A DNA stretch of 64,000 bases from an uncultured Lentisphaerota bacterium (GCA_903896925.1 CAITZM010000091.1:30041-94040); one strand, 5' to 3'; counted from the first letter of the stretch, positions 1-9,157 are shown. Numbers and translations: made by a program. The notes: a model not told the origin generated them from the sequence alone.

Positions 1-14
1 TGGGGTAAAGACAG

Positions 15-55
15 CGGCCCGTTTCCAAGCCTTGGAAACGGGCCGTTTCTTTTCT
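15..55 (+). terminator. Rho-independent terminator hairpin
   Basis: A near-perfect 15-bp inverted repeat (arms 15-29 and 31-45, inner pairs forming the loop) is followed by a T-rich tail at 46-55. It would end a transcript entering from the left edge. The stem core CCCGTTTCCA recurs in the terminator at 39823-39860. Confidence 0.75.
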
Positions 56-96
56 GCCCTGCACGCCCATTTCGTCCTATGGGTCCTTGTCTTCCG

Positions 97-177
97 ATGA
101 ACAGCAACGGCACCGCCCGCGCCGCCAGTTACTGGTGGGGCACCGGCGCCTGGAAGCTCAAGGCCGCCGGGCGCTGA
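97..177 (+). pseudogene. 3' relic of an FG-GAP/MBG giant surface protein
   Basis: The 26 codons from ATG 97 to TGA 175-177 encode a C-terminus (with SNGTARAASYWWG and KLKAAGR) that matches, all but one residue, the last 26 residues of the giant repeat protein ending at 57668. Upstream similarity stops abruptly and a terminator hairpin lies 40 bp before it, so no intact gene is attached. It is most likely the leftover end of a deleted or recombined paralogue. The match is seen directly; the history is inferred. Confidence 0.7.
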
Positions 178-280
178 GTGTTCACAAGAGCAAACGAAAT
201 GCCTTCGTTCCCTTCGTTGACTTCTGTTAAACGGTCTCTCTGACTGCGCCCCTTCGGGCACACGCCAAGAGAACTGCCGG

Positions 281-3200
281 TTACTTTTTCTGGACCAGCA
301 CGAACGGCTCGAAGAGGCCGTAGCCGACCGAGGCATAGTCTGCGCCGGGCGGGCAGGTCTTCGGTCCAGTCTGGAACATGCGCGGCCACGCGCTGCCGAG
401 CGGCTGCTTGCCGTGATGCGGGCCCAGGGTGTTCTTCAGCGTGCCGATCACCGTGACCTCGAGCGTGTTGGCGCCCGGCTTGAGCTGGCTCGTCACGTCG
501 CACTCCCACGGCGGCGCGGTGATGTAGCCGGCGACCTGGCCGTTGACGCTCACCTTGGCCACGCTGCCGTACCACGCCGGCAGCGCGACGGCATAGCGGC
601 CCGCGGGCGCGGGCAGCTCGCAGGCGGCGCGATAGGCCACGCCCGCGCTGTAGAACGGCTGGCCCTGCTCGTTCCACTTGCCCAGCTGCAGCGGCTGGTC
701 GGGCGCGATGACGAAGCCCGCGCCGGCCGCACGCAGCGCGAAGTCGCCGAGCACGTAGGCTGGTTCGATCTCGTGGAAGATGGTGAACGGCGCGGCCTTG
801 ATCGTGACCGTGTTCGCGCCGACGCGCGCGGCCTGCGCCACCGCGATCCGGCCGAAGGCCTTGTCCAGCCACCAGTCGCCCGCCTTCGCGCCGACCTGCT
901 GGCCGTTGCAGGTGATCGTGTAGAGGTCGGGCCGCTCGATGACGATGGCGAGGTTGGCCGGAACTTTTTCCGAGATGGTGAAGCGATAGCTCGCTTCGAA
1001 GCCGGGGTTGTTGGCGAGCTTTTTCGAAAGCAGTTCGGCCTTGAATTGCACCGCGCTGTCCCAGGGATTGCGCTCGAAGCCGTTCTTCTGAAAGGCAAAC
1101 TGGTTCGCCTCGTAGAAGTAGATGTTCTGCTTCGTCTCGCCGCCGGCGGTGATGTCCACGTAGTCGAGCGTCAGCACGTTCGGCGCGATGCGGTGGCCAG
1201 CCAGCGAGCCCTTCAGGGCGACCGTGGTCACCTGCTCGTGGGGCGTCGCCACCGGCGTGCGCGGCTGCTGCGGGAGGAACAGCAGCAGGCTGCCCGAGGG
1301 CGGGAGCTTGAAGCCGGCCTTGACGCCCTGCGCGGTCTGCTCGAAGGGATAGGCGCGCGGCTGACCGCTGTACAAATCCCACTGCTCGATGCCGCCCAAA
1401 CCAGCTTCGACCGATCCGGCCGAGGGCTGCTCGCTGCTGGTGTTGACCAGGAACAGCAGCTGGCCATCGGCCAGCTGGCGGCGGTGATGGAACAGGATGC
1501 CCTTGTCGCCCGGCTGGCGCGTGATGGCGAAGCCTTCGGTTCGCAACAGCCCCGGAACGTCGGCCGGTTCGACCTTCTTGCCGAGCGCCGCGGCGCGGGT
1601 GGAGTCCGCGCCGTCCACGCGCGCCACCGGCCCGCCGCAGCGGAGCAGAGTACCGCGGAAACCTTCCAGCAGCTTCACAGTCGCGCCATCGAGATTCTCG
1701 ACACCGGGCGGCAGGACCACCGTCGCATACCGCCGCCGGCCGACGACCAACTCGCCATCCTTGAGGCTGCCGTTGCGGGCGATGATGTCTTCGTCGCCGA
1801 TGTCGTACTCGGCCTGCGCCGACTCCAGCGCCATGAGCAGCCCGGAAAACGCATCGCCGATCTCCTTCAGCTTGGGCTCGTTGCCCTGGTGCATCCAGGC
1901 CGTCGTCGTCGGCTCGAGCACCAGCACGCGGTTGACCTGGGCGCCCTGCGAGAGCGCGCAGGAGAGCCGCGTGAGGTAGCTGGCGTTGACGTGATAGGCC
2001 TCCCACCACGGTTCATGGTAGCTGAACGACTGGGGATGATCCCGCTTGCGGGCGCCGCGCAGCGTCACATAGGACAGGTGCTCGTCGAACAGGTTCACCC
2101 CGAGCACGGCCAGCCAGTCCCCGATGCGCTTCATGTCCTCGAAGCGCAGGTCCCAGCCGCCGGCGCCGTAGATTTCGCAGAGCGTGCGCGTCCGGCCGAG
2201 CTGGTTGGCGATGCTGCCCAGCTCGCGCACCATGCGGACGTTGCCGAACTGTCCGTGCGTGTCCTCGCGGTACTGGTTCATCAGGCAGTCGATGCCCGGC
2301 TGCTGCTGCCAGGCGGCCATCGCCATGTTGTCGGGCACGCTGTTGCACCGCGGCCACTCGTGATCCCAATAGTGGCCGGTGAACAGCAGGTTGTGTTTGG
2401 CGCACCACTCGTAATACGGCTTGCCCCAGCGCTCGATGAACAGCGTGTTGCACAGGCTGAAATAATCGTGCCGCACCTTGCGCCAGTCGCCAACCTCCTG
2501 GGTGAGGCACGGCAGGTTCGCGAGCAGGCTGTAGCCCCAGCGCTGCTGGAACTGCTGCGGCAGGTCATCGGTCCACGGCAGGCCGCCGGCCGGCCGGATC
2601 TCGGGCTCGTCGGTGAACGCGCCGGGTATCCGTTGGCCGAACTGGTCGCCCACCTCACGCCGGTAGGCCTCCAGCGTCACGTCGAGGAATTTCTTGGTCA
2701 CGCCGGGATAGAGCAGGTCCACGTAGCTGCGGTCGGCGGTCCAGCCGCGATTCGGCGCTCGCAGGAGCGTCGCCACCAGGTAGCTCGCCTTCGCGGGCAG
2801 GCTGCCGGCGCGCGCGGCGGCGGAGACATCCGTGAACCGGTCGGCGTCGAGGCGGAAGATGGCGAACGTGTTCGTCTCCCACGTCGGCGTCTTCTTCGCG
2901 ACCTTCAGCTGCAGGCCGCGCCCGCGCGACTCCGGCATCAGCTCCGGCACCCAGCCGCCGGCAAACCCCGAGGGATAAGAGTTCTCGTCGTAGATCCAGC
3001 AGTTCATGTCGAGCCGCGCGGCCTCGTCCAGCGCGACCTTCCAGAGCCGGAACCAGTCCGGGCTGAGATAGGGCGTCATCAGGCCCGGCCGCGGATGGAT
3101 GAACACCTGCTTGACCTGCTGCCCCGCGAGGTCGCGCAGCGTCTCGCGCACCTGCTGTTCGGTCAGTTGGTCGTTCCAGACCCAGAGCGGCGCCGTGGAA

Positions 3201-3331
3201 TAGGCGCGCGGCGGGCTGGCGAAGAGCTTCTGCACGGCCGCGGAATGGGCGGCGCCCTGCGGCGCGGCCGGCGGCGTGGAGCAACCGGCCAGCAGCAGCG
3301 GCAGCAACAGACCGAGGAGGATTTTATTCAT
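281..3331 (-). CDS. GH106-like secreted glycoside hydrolase lipoprotein (alpha-L-rhamnosidase type)
   Basis: The 1016-residue protein starts at an ATG with AGGAG eight bases upstream; an in-frame extension to 3385 lacks such a site. Residues 1-17 are a lipoprotein signal (LLAGC lipobox, Cys17), so it is probably anchored in a membrane facing the periplasm or exterior. The N-terminal half resembles GH106/GH-like TIM-barrel rhamnosidases: PLWVWND near 48, WIYDENSYPSG at 112-122 and TDEPE at 240-244, the Asp/Glu-rich motifs expected around the active site. The C-terminal ~300 residues look like beta-sandwich carbohydrate-binding domains. It probably removes terminal rhamnose or a related sugar from a plant or algal polysaccharide; the exact substrate is not visible. 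It is transcribed away from the gene at 3752. Family call good, substrate inferred. Confidence 0.8.
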   Translation of the reverse strand: MNKILLGLLLPLLLAGCSTPPAAPQGAAHSAAVQKLFASPPRAYSTAPLWVWNDQLTEQQVRETLRDLAGQQVKQVFIHPRPGLMTPYLSPDWFRLWKVALDEAARLDMNCWIYDENSYPSGFAGGWVPELMPESRGRGLQLKVAKKTPTWETNTFAIFRLDADRFTDVSAAARAGSLPAKASYLVATLLRAPNRGWTADRSYVDLLYPGVTKKFLDVTLEAYRREVGDQFGQRIPGAFTDEPEIRPAGGLPWTDDLPQQFQQRWGYSLLANLPCLTQEVGDWRKVRHDYFSLCNTLFIERWGKPYYEWCAKHNLLFTGHYWDHEWPRCNSVPDNMAMAAWQQQPGIDCLMNQYREDTHGQFGNVRMVRELGSIANQLGRTRTLCEIYGAGGWDLRFEDMKRIGDWLAVLGVNLFDEHLSYVTLRGARKRDHPQSFSYHEPWWEAYHVNASYLTRLSCALSQGAQVNRVLVLEPTTTAWMHQGNEPKLKEIGDAFSGLLMALESAQAEYDIGDEDIIARNGSLKDGELVVGRRRYATVVLPPGVENLDGATVKLLEGFRGTLLRCGGPVARVDGADSTRAAALGKKVEPADVPGLLRTEGFAITRQPGDKGILFHHRRQLADGQLLFLVNTSSEQPSAGSVEAGLGGIEQWDLYSGQPRAYPFEQTAQGVKAGFKLPPSGSLLLFLPQQPRTPVATPHEQVTTVALKGSLAGHRIAPNVLTLDYVDITAGGETKQNIYFYEANQFAFQKNGFERNPWDSAVQFKAELLSKKLANNPGFEASYRFTISEKVPANLAIVIERPDLYTITCNGQQVGAKAGDWWLDKAFGRIAVAQAARVGANTVTIKAAPFTIFHEIEPAYVLGDFALRAAGAGFVIAPDQPLQLGKWNEQGQPFYSAGVAYRAACELPAPAGRYAVALPAWYGSVAKVSVNGQVAGYITAPPWECDVTSQLKPGANTLEVTVIGTLKNTLGPHHGKQPLGSAWPRMFQTGPKTCPPGADYASVGYGLFEPFVLVQKK

Positions 3332-3372
3332 GACAAGGCTCCTGATGGGAAAAAAATGGAGATGGGAATCAA

Positions 3373-3702
3373 TGCAAAGGCGCAAAGGAAAGCAGGAGGC
3401 TCAACGAGAACGTCTGCCTTTGCGCCTTGTGCTGACCTTAGCGTCTGTGCGTTAAAAAATATGAAATGGTAACGGGATGCTGTTCCAGTCGGCTCGTGAG
3501 GATTCCCGTCGGTATCTTTCCAGCAGAGCGCAGCAAGTCGGGCTGCCAACGTTTGAAAAATGAGCGGCACGGTTTGTCCAATACTCGGAAAGCCATCGCT
3601 CTGCAAGCAGAAGCTTGCACCACAGAGGCCGCAGAGGTCTTCAGGCTGTTCACAGCGATTCTCCTCTGTGCCCTCCTCCTTTCTCCGTGACCACTGTGGT
3701 TC
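3373..3702. repeat. Two dispersed palindromic repeats in a divergent intergenic gap
   Basis: The 420-bp gap between divergent genes (3332-3751) holds no convincing gene. At 3373-3457 is an imperfect inverted repeat built on GCGCAAAGG / CCTTTGCGCC. At 3619-3702 is another built on CACAGAGG...GCAGAGG with partners CCTCTGTG and CCACTGTGG. Both families recur elsewhere (6353-6490; 12083-12164; 13502-13587; 54551-54591; 57041-57080). Confidence 0.65.
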
Positions 3703-3751
3703 ACCGGAATGGGAGGCTTGCCCTGCCATCGCCGCCTTGTTAAATGAAGCC

Positions 3752-6319
3752 ATGAAATTTTTCACCGCACTTCGCCGCCCGCACCCCCGGACGATCCTTC
3801 CCCTGCTCGCCGTGCTACTGCTCGGCGGCATCGGCAGCTTCGCCCTGGACATCCAGCCCTTCCCTCGCGAGGTGCTCCGGACCGAGAAACTGCACGAGTG
3901 GACGTTCGCCAGCGGCGTGGCGGGGTTCATGGCGCAGCACGAGTGTGCCCTTTCCGCCACCGGCAGCGTGCTGCGCATCCAGAGCCGCGGCAAGGATCCC
4001 TATCTGGCCAGCGGATCGGTCAACCTCGCCGGGCCGTTCATGGTGCAGCTCCGCATGAAGAGCGCCACCGGCGGCAAGGGCCAGTTTTTCTGGACCACCA
4101 CCACGGAGCCGCATACCGACGAGGCGCGCAGCCAGCACTTCAACCTGATCCACGACGGCCAGTGGCATGACTACTCGGTGCGGCTTGACGCGCGCGGCAC
4201 GGTCACGCGCCTCCGGCTCGACCCCGGCAGCGCGCCGGGTCTGGTCGAGGTGGAGAAGATGGCGCTGGTTCACGAGCACCTGCACCCGCTGGAACTGCAG
4301 TCCGTCCACACCGTGGGCCGGCAGATCTCCCTGACCCTCACGAATCACGCGGAGACGGCGCTGGCCTGCCGCGTCGAGGACCGCGCCCTCACCCTCCCTG
4401 CCCACACGGCTCAGCAGGTCACGTTCACAGCCGCAGGCAAGGCGCCGTTCGCGGCGCACACGGTGCAGGTGTTGGCTGGGAATCTGCCGCCGCTACGCCG
4501 GACGGTTTTCGTGGCCGACGCCGGGGCCACGGGCGATTGGGTCATGCTCAGGTCGCCTGAGGCCACCGTCCGTGTGGCGCGCGATGGTTCCGGCGCACGG
4601 CTGGAGATCGGCGGCCAGCTGGTCGGCTTCGTCGCGCCGCTGGTCTGGCGTAACGGCAAGCTGCCCCAACTCAAACTGGTCAGCGAGGCGGGTGACCTGC
4701 ACTTCGCCGGCGACGGCATCAACCTGACACTCGCACAGCGTGGCGCGGAGTTGGCTGTGGCCATCCAGGGCGATGGGGCCTGCGAAGGCCCGGTGCTGCG
4801 CGCATTGGGCGCGCTGGAGCAGGGCCTGTTCGCGGGGGTGGAATATCTCGGCAAGAACGAACGCTCGTCATCCACCCTCGATATCGAGACCGAGGAGCAC
4901 ATCCGGTACGCGCCCGATCCGCTCAAGGTCACGATGCCGCTGATGGCGTTCAGCACCGACCGCGCGCTCACGGCCCTCACATGGACCAACATGACGCTAC
5001 AGCCGATCTTCGCCACCCCGGACTTCCTCGATGGCGCCGAGGGGCATCGCGCCGCGCTGCGCGGCCGGCATATCGCGGCGACACTCCTCGTGCGCAAGCC
5101 GGCCCCGCTGGAGGACGCCATCCTCTGGGCGGTGCAACAGCGCGGCCTGCCGCCGGTGCCGCCCGCGCCGCGCAGCCGCGAGGCGCAGATGGCGCTCTCC
5201 CTGAAGGCCCTGATGGGTCCGCCCCTCCGGACCGCGGAGGGCTGGGGCCATTGCGCCGAGGCTCATTGGCCCCGGCATCCCTTCGCCGACTGCGCCTCAA
5301 CCATCTGGCGGCTCACCGGCGAGGCGCCGCAGCTGCCGCACCTGGCGGCGAATGGCGGCCACATCCGCAACGAGTCGCTCTACTTCGTCACCGGTCGCGC
5401 GCAACAATGGTTGCAGGAACGCACGGCCGAGGTACGCGGCATCATCGCCGGCCAAAAGCCCGACGGCTCGTTCCACTACACGGGCAAATACCAGCGCGGC
5501 CATTTCGAGGACACGGCCAGCGGCTACTGCGCGATGCACGCCATCCGCCTGTTGGACTTTGCACGGGCCACCGGCGACCGGGCCGCGCTGGCCACCGGAC
5601 TCAAGGCGCTCGACTACATGAAGCGCTTCCGCACGCCGCGCGGCGCGCAGATCTGGGAATGCGCCCTGCACACGCCGGACATCCTCGCCTCGGCGCACCT
5701 CGTGCACGCCTACGTGCGCGGCTTCGAGCTGACCGGCGACCGCGCGTACCTCGACGGCGCCCGCCGCTGGGCCATCACCGGCGTGCCCTTCGTCTATCAG
5801 TGGAGCTGCCAGCCGGTGATGCTCTACGCCACCACGCCCGTGCTCGGCGCGACCAACTGGCGCGCGCCCAACTGGATCGGCCTGCCGGTCCAGTGGTGCG
5901 GCTACGACTACGCCTACGCGCTCGCGATGCTCGCGCCCCACGACAAAACCCTGGATTGGCATAAACTGGCCGAGGGCATTCTGATCACCGCGGAGCAGAT
6001 GCAATATCCCGACGGCGAATTTGCCGGCTGCGTGCCCGACTCGTTCAGCCTCGCCGAGCAGCAGCGCAACCCGTGGAACATCAACCCCTGCGCGATCGTC
6101 AGCCTGCGCCTCGTCCTCGAAGGCCAGCTCGACTCGCTCGCCGTCGCCGCCGCCGACGGGCATCGCGTGGTGGCGCCCTACCCCGTCACCGTGCGCGCAG
6201 GCAAGGCGCACATCGCAGCGAAGGCCGGCGTCAGCTACCAGGTGCTGATCGATGGCGCGCGCATCGTGCCCGTGACCTCGCGTGGCAACGATGAGCTCGA
6301 TTTGAACGCGGCCCCGTGA
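3752..6319 (+). CDS. Secreted protein with C-terminal (alpha/alpha) toroid, possible polysaccharide-active enzyme
   Basis: The 855-residue protein is taken from the ATG at 3752, where a basic n-region and a hydrophobic stretch (residues ~14-31, PLLAVLLLGGIG) form a signal peptide; upstream in-frame codons lie in repeat DNA. Residues ~40-200 look like a beta-sandwich, and 200-500 is also beta-rich. Residues ~550-800 contain helical repeats with HIRNESLYF, GQKPDGSFHYTG, FEDTASGY and paired aromatic-Gly motifs typical of (alpha/alpha)6 barrels, as in polysaccharide lyases, GH88/105-like enzymes and terpene-cyclase-like folds. I do not recognise a named family. It is divergent from the GH106-like gene, suggesting shared function in sugar breakdown. 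Activity is inferred only. Confidence 0.7.
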   Translation: MKFFTALRRPHPRTILPLLAVLLLGGIGSFALDIQPFPREVLRTEKLHEWTFASGVAGFMAQHECALSATGSVLRIQSRGKDPYLASGSVNLAGPFMVQLRMKSATGGKGQFFWTTTTEPHTDEARSQHFNLIHDGQWHDYSVRLDARGTVTRLRLDPGSAPGLVEVEKMALVHEHLHPLELQSVHTVGRQISLTLTNHAETALACRVEDRALTLPAHTAQQVTFTAAGKAPFAAHTVQVLAGNLPPLRRTVFVADAGATGDWVMLRSPEATVRVARDGSGARLEIGGQLVGFVAPLVWRNGKLPQLKLVSEAGDLHFAGDGINLTLAQRGAELAVAIQGDGACEGPVLRALGALEQGLFAGVEYLGKNERSSSTLDIETEEHIRYAPDPLKVTMPLMAFSTDRALTALTWTNMTLQPIFATPDFLDGAEGHRAALRGRHIAATLLVRKPAPLEDAILWAVQQRGLPPVPPAPRSREAQMALSLKALMGPPLRTAEGWGHCAEAHWPRHPFADCASTIWRLTGEAPQLPHLAANGGHIRNESLYFVTGRAQQWLQERTAEVRGIIAGQKPDGSFHYTGKYQRGHFEDTASGYCAMHAIRLLDFARATGDRAALATGLKALDYMKRFRTPRGAQIWECALHTPDILASAHLVHAYVRGFELTGDRAYLDGARRWAITGVPFVYQWSCQPVMLYATTPVLGATNWRAPNWIGLPVQWCGYDYAYALAMLAPHDKTLDWHKLAEGILITAEQMQYPDGEFAGCVPDSFSLAEQQRNPWNINPCAIVSLRLVLEGQLDSLAVAAADGHRVVAPYPVTVRAGKAHIAAKAGVSYQVLIDGARIVPVTSRGNDELDLNAAP

Positions 6320-6352
6320 GCTGATCCGCGGGAGAGACACCGAAGCATTTCA

Positions 6353-6490
6353 ACGCAAAGTCGCCAAGGTAAGCGGAAGGCGCAGAGGCGAAATGGGCGA
6401 CCGCCAAGGCGCCAAGCTCGCCAAGAAGAGTGCTCTTATGTCCAGCGTCTCCGGACCTTGGCGTCCTCGGCGTCTTGGCGGTTCGCCTTC
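6353..6490. repeat. Dispersed inverted repeat (CGCAAAG/CCAAGG family)
   Basis: An imperfect palindrome of ~138 bp with left-arm units CGCAAAG, CGCCAAGG and GCCAAGCTCGCC and right-arm units CCTTGGCG and GTCTTGGCGG. It fills most of the 259-bp gap before the HAD gene and belongs to the same family as 3373-3457. Confidence 0.6.
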
Positions 6491-6578
6491 AACTACGGTT
6501 GACTGAAAAGTCGCTAGCCGGCACACTTCCGAATCAGATAGACTGTCGAAGAGCCGCAGGTTGAGCTCACTATAAATT

Positions 6579-7241
6579 ATGAAAAAAGCTTTGATATTCG
6601 ATTTAGATAATTGCCTCGCGGCGGCGAACGAGGTGGGCGACGCGCTGTTCGAGCCGGCCTTTGAGGCGATGAGGCAGGCCAACCACGGCACCGTTGCGGA
6701 GGAGGTCCTGCGGCAGGCGTTTGCGGACGTCTGGCGCCATCCGCTCGACTGGGTGGCGGCCCGGCATGGCTTCTCCGCCGCGATGCTGGCGGCGGGCTCG
6801 CAGGCCTTCCAGACGATTGAAGTGACCGGACGCATGGTTGGGTATGGCGACCTGGCGAGCTTGGCCGAACTACCAGCGGACAAATTCCTCGTGACCTCCG
6901 GCTTCCGTCGGCTCCAGGAAAGCAAGATCAGGGCATTGCAACTCGAGCCTCTGTTCACCGCCATTTTCGTGGACGCCATCGGCGAACCCGGCAGGCTCGG
7001 CAAGCTGGGGCTCTTCCAGAAGATCCTTGCGGATTACAGACTCATCCCAGAAGAAGTCCTGGTCGTCGGCGACAATGCCGATTCCGAGCTGGCCGCCGGA
7101 CAACGGCTCGGCATCGCCACGGTCCAGACGCTCCGGCCCGGCGTCCCCCTCGCCAGCAAGGCCACCTTCCACATCCACTCGTTGACCGGACTGAAGCAGT
7201 TGCTGAAGCGCCTAAACGAGTACACTCAGCCGACAGGTTGA
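6579..7241 (+). CDS. HAD-superfamily hydrolase
   Basis: The 220-residue protein begins with FDLDNC: D8 and D10 match HAD motif I (nucleophile and acid/base), with Cys where Thr/Val is usual. VTSGF is motif II, a Lys before the KLGLFQ segment is motif III, and GDNADSE is motif IV for Mg2+ binding. A helical cap (residues ~15-80) lies between motifs I and II, as in class I phosphoglycolate-phosphatase/pyrimidine-nucleotidase-like enzymes. It is a soluble cytoplasmic phosphatase with unknown substrate. An AT-rich TATAAA sits directly before the ATG, and no Shine-Dalgarno sequence is visible. It stands alone between repeat-rich gaps. The superfamily is firm. Confidence 0.85.
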   Translation: MKKALIFDLDNCLAAANEVGDALFEPAFEAMRQANHGTVAEEVLRQAFADVWRHPLDWVAARHGFSAAMLAAGSQAFQTIEVTGRMVGYGDLASLAELPADKFLVTSGFRRLQESKIRALQLEPLFTAIFVDAIGEPGRLGKLGLFQKILADYRLIPEEVLVVGDNADSELAAGQRLGIATVQTLRPGVPLASKATFHIHSLTGLKQLLKRLNEYTQPTG

Positions 7242-7317
7242 GTGTGTAAGTGCCCCGCAACAAATCGCTCGCTGCTATCTGGTGGCGTTAACCATAAATG
7301 CGGTTACACAGCGGACA

Positions 7318-7673
7318 ATTAGCTGGGAGCGGCGGAACTCCTGCCGCCGATAAAACAGCATCCTCCCCCGCCCTCACCGCGCCTAACCTACCAGGCTCGC
7401 TCGTGTTGCTGTTCGTGCAGCGGCCCCGCCGCGGCGGGGCCGCCGCTCCCAGTTAGCCAAAACCGCACATTCAAGGGCAGTCTTCAGGCACCCCGCACCT
7501 TCACCACATCGCCAGCATTTTCTCTCGTTTTGAGCAGAACGATGACGCACTGGCTGTCGAGGCGGTGGGATTCGAAGGCTGTGCAGTTCATCTCGCTGGT
7601 GGTGTGATGAAGGCTGCCGCCACGTGTCCGCCCGATTCAGCAATCTTCGTAGCCGCACTCGTGAGCGTGCGGC
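7318..7673. repeat. Composite direct repeat, copy A
   Basis: About 356 bp, matched by copy B at 7949-8294 and in part by copy C from 9158. The order is: ATTAGCTGGG; an inverted-repeat element whose ends read GGGAGCGGCGG and CCGCCGCTCCC (7325-7450); a relic of an oxidoreductase C-terminus (7484-7607, minus); and a GTAGCCGCACTCGTGAG hairpin (7649-7673). Confidence 0.8.
7484..7607 (-). pseudogene. Relic of a Gfo/Idh/MocA oxidoreductase 3' end (copy A)
   Basis: Read on the minus strand this encodes TTSEMNCTAFESHRLDSQ, then TRENAGDVVKVRGA and a stop. It aligns with the last residues of the intact oxidoreductase at 10878-12059 (TTIEMICAVFASHRLGSQ ... TRENPLVKL, stop). No upstream coding part remains, so it is a 3' gene fragment. 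Confidence 0.75.
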
Positions 7674-7736
7674 CGCCGATGTGAACCGGCGGAGAATGGA
7701 CTGGAAACACGCAGCTACATGGCGCATCATAATCCC

Positions 7737-7949
7737 ATGAAGACTGTATTGGATATCGACAGCCTCTCACGCTCGGAAAAGCTGCGGGCGATGGAGGAAC
7801 TCTGGGCTGACTTGAGCCGTAACGCAGACGAATACCTGTCGCCAGGTTGGCATGCTGACGTGCTGCAAGCCCGTGACACGGCTCTCAAGGCGGGGCAGGA
7901 TGAGTTTGTGCCGTGGGAAGTTGCGAAGCGGCTTCTGCGGCCCAAATGA
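7737..7949 (+). CDS. Orphan addiction-module antitoxin-like protein (Unstab_antitox type)
   Basis: A 70-residue acidic protein taken from the ATG at 7737 (an in-frame ATG at 7719 adds six residues). It matches the 'putative addiction module component' family: short, helical, with the pattern SRSEKLRAMEELWADL near the start and a C-terminal SPGWHADVLQAR ... VPWEVAKRLL. These proteins normally precede a RelE/ParE-type toxin gene. None follows here: the stop codon abuts direct-repeat copy B and no toxin frame is visible on either strand. It is therefore an orphan antitoxin or a module that has lost its toxin. The location between two ~350-bp direct repeats is striking. No clear Shine-Dalgarno sequence. 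Confidence 0.75.
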   Translation: MKTVLDIDSLSRSEKLRAMEELWADLSRNADEYLSPGWHADVLQARDTALKAGQDEFVPWEVAKRLLRPK

Positions 7950-8294
7950 TTAGCTGGGAGCGGCGGCACTCCTGCCGCCGATGAAACCGCACCCTCCCCA
8001 CCCTCACCGCGCGTAACCCGCCAGGCTCGCTTATGTTGTTGTTCGTGCGGCGGCAGGAATGCCGCCGCTCCCAGTTAGTCAGAATCGCACATCCGATGGC
8101 GGTCTTCAGGCACCTCGCACCTTCAGCACGTCGCCAGCTTTTTCTCGTTTTTGAGCCGAACGTTGACGCACTGGCTGTCGAGGTGGTGGGATTCGAAGGC
8201 TGTGCAGCTCATCTCGCTGGTGGTGTGATGAAGGCTGCAGCCACGTGTCCGCCCGATTCAGCATTCTTCGTAGCCGCACTCGTGAGAGTGCGGC
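7949..8294. repeat. Composite direct repeat, copy B
   Basis: Same order of parts as copy A (7318-7673): ATTAGCTGGG, GGGAGCGGCGG inverted-repeat element (7956-8072), oxidoreductase relic (8105-8227) and GTAGCCGCACTCGTGAG hairpin (8269-8294). It starts within the stop codon of the antitoxin gene. Confidence 0.8.
8105..8227 (-). pseudogene. Relic of a Gfo/Idh/MocA oxidoreductase 3' end (copy B)
   Basis: The second copy of the fragment at 7484-7607, encoding TTSEMSCTAFESHHLDSQ on the minus strand. A small deletion in the following A-rich stretch shifts the frame, so the TREN...stop ending is lost in frame. This shows decay after duplication. Confidence 0.7.
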
Positions 8295-9157
8295 AGCCGT
8301 TGCGAAACCGCATGCTGACGAATGCGGCTACACGGAGGCGATCATTTGAATGAGGAAAGCAGGAACGGCAGACATTTAACACGAAGATAACGAAGGGAAC
8401 AAAGAGCTTCGTGCGCTTCGTTTTCTTCTTTGAACATCTTCCGCAAAGTAGTCCTCATGCTCCGCCTGAGGCGCTGGTCGGTGTACTTCCCACCCCGGCT
8501 TCTCATCCATGAAATCGGCGGAAGCTGTGGATCACTTCTGCCTCTGCCGCTCTCCGGTGCGAGGATCTGTTCAGTATGATGACGCACCGCCAGCGGCGGC
8601 AGGAACGACAGCATCATGGAGGACAGAATCATTTCAACACGGCACTGCTCTTCCTAATGATTCTGCCGAAAATGATTCTGTCTACATCTGCCTGGCGGGC
8701 GGCTTCCCCGGCGGCGTGATGCACCCTCCAACGTTCGGTTAATGTGGGCGGGGCTTCCAACCCCGCGAAACCAGCTGGACAAGACTCTGAGGAAAGCAGT
8801 TCGACCAAAAATATGCGGGCAGAAATAATTAAGCCGGATTTGTTTCATACCGCCGATCTTTGGGCCCCAATCCACGCCGTTGTCTCCTGAAGATTGGACT
8901 CTATTTTTCTGCCCACCATTTTTCTGCCTGTGCTTTCCTCTATCCGGCGGCGTGACACGCCGCCCTCCAAAGGCTCCGGCCGTAGCCGCTCTCGTGAGTG
9001 CGGCATGCCCTGCGGACTGATGAATGCGAAAATCGGAAAGCAGGAAGTCAGAAAAAATCCCCTTCCGGCTTTCCTCATTCAAATTCCCCAAATTGTAGCC
9101 GCCGACGTGGCTCGGCGCTGTACTGCAAGCCCGTGCGACGACCCATGCTGACCAGTT
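8295..9157. repeat. Gene-free stretch made of dispersed small repeats
   Basis: About 860 bp without a convincing gene. It holds ACACGAAGATAACGAAGG with partner CGCTTCGTTTTCTTC (8376-8430); AGAATCATT with two AATGATTCTG partners (8622-8682); a GTGGGCGGGG...CCCCGCGAA palindrome (8743-8769); GGGCAGAAA with two TTTCTGCC copies (8818-8930); and a GTAGCCGCTCTCGTGAG hairpin (8981-9004). Short reading frames here show no family features. Confidence 0.6.

Noticed and set aside
413..3472. Long 1019-codon open frame on the plus strand opposite the GH106-like gene
   Set aside because: It is a by-product of high GC in the antisense frame: Arg/Ala/Val-rich, no domain, no ribosome site, and it fully overlaps a gene with a signal peptide and clear motifs.
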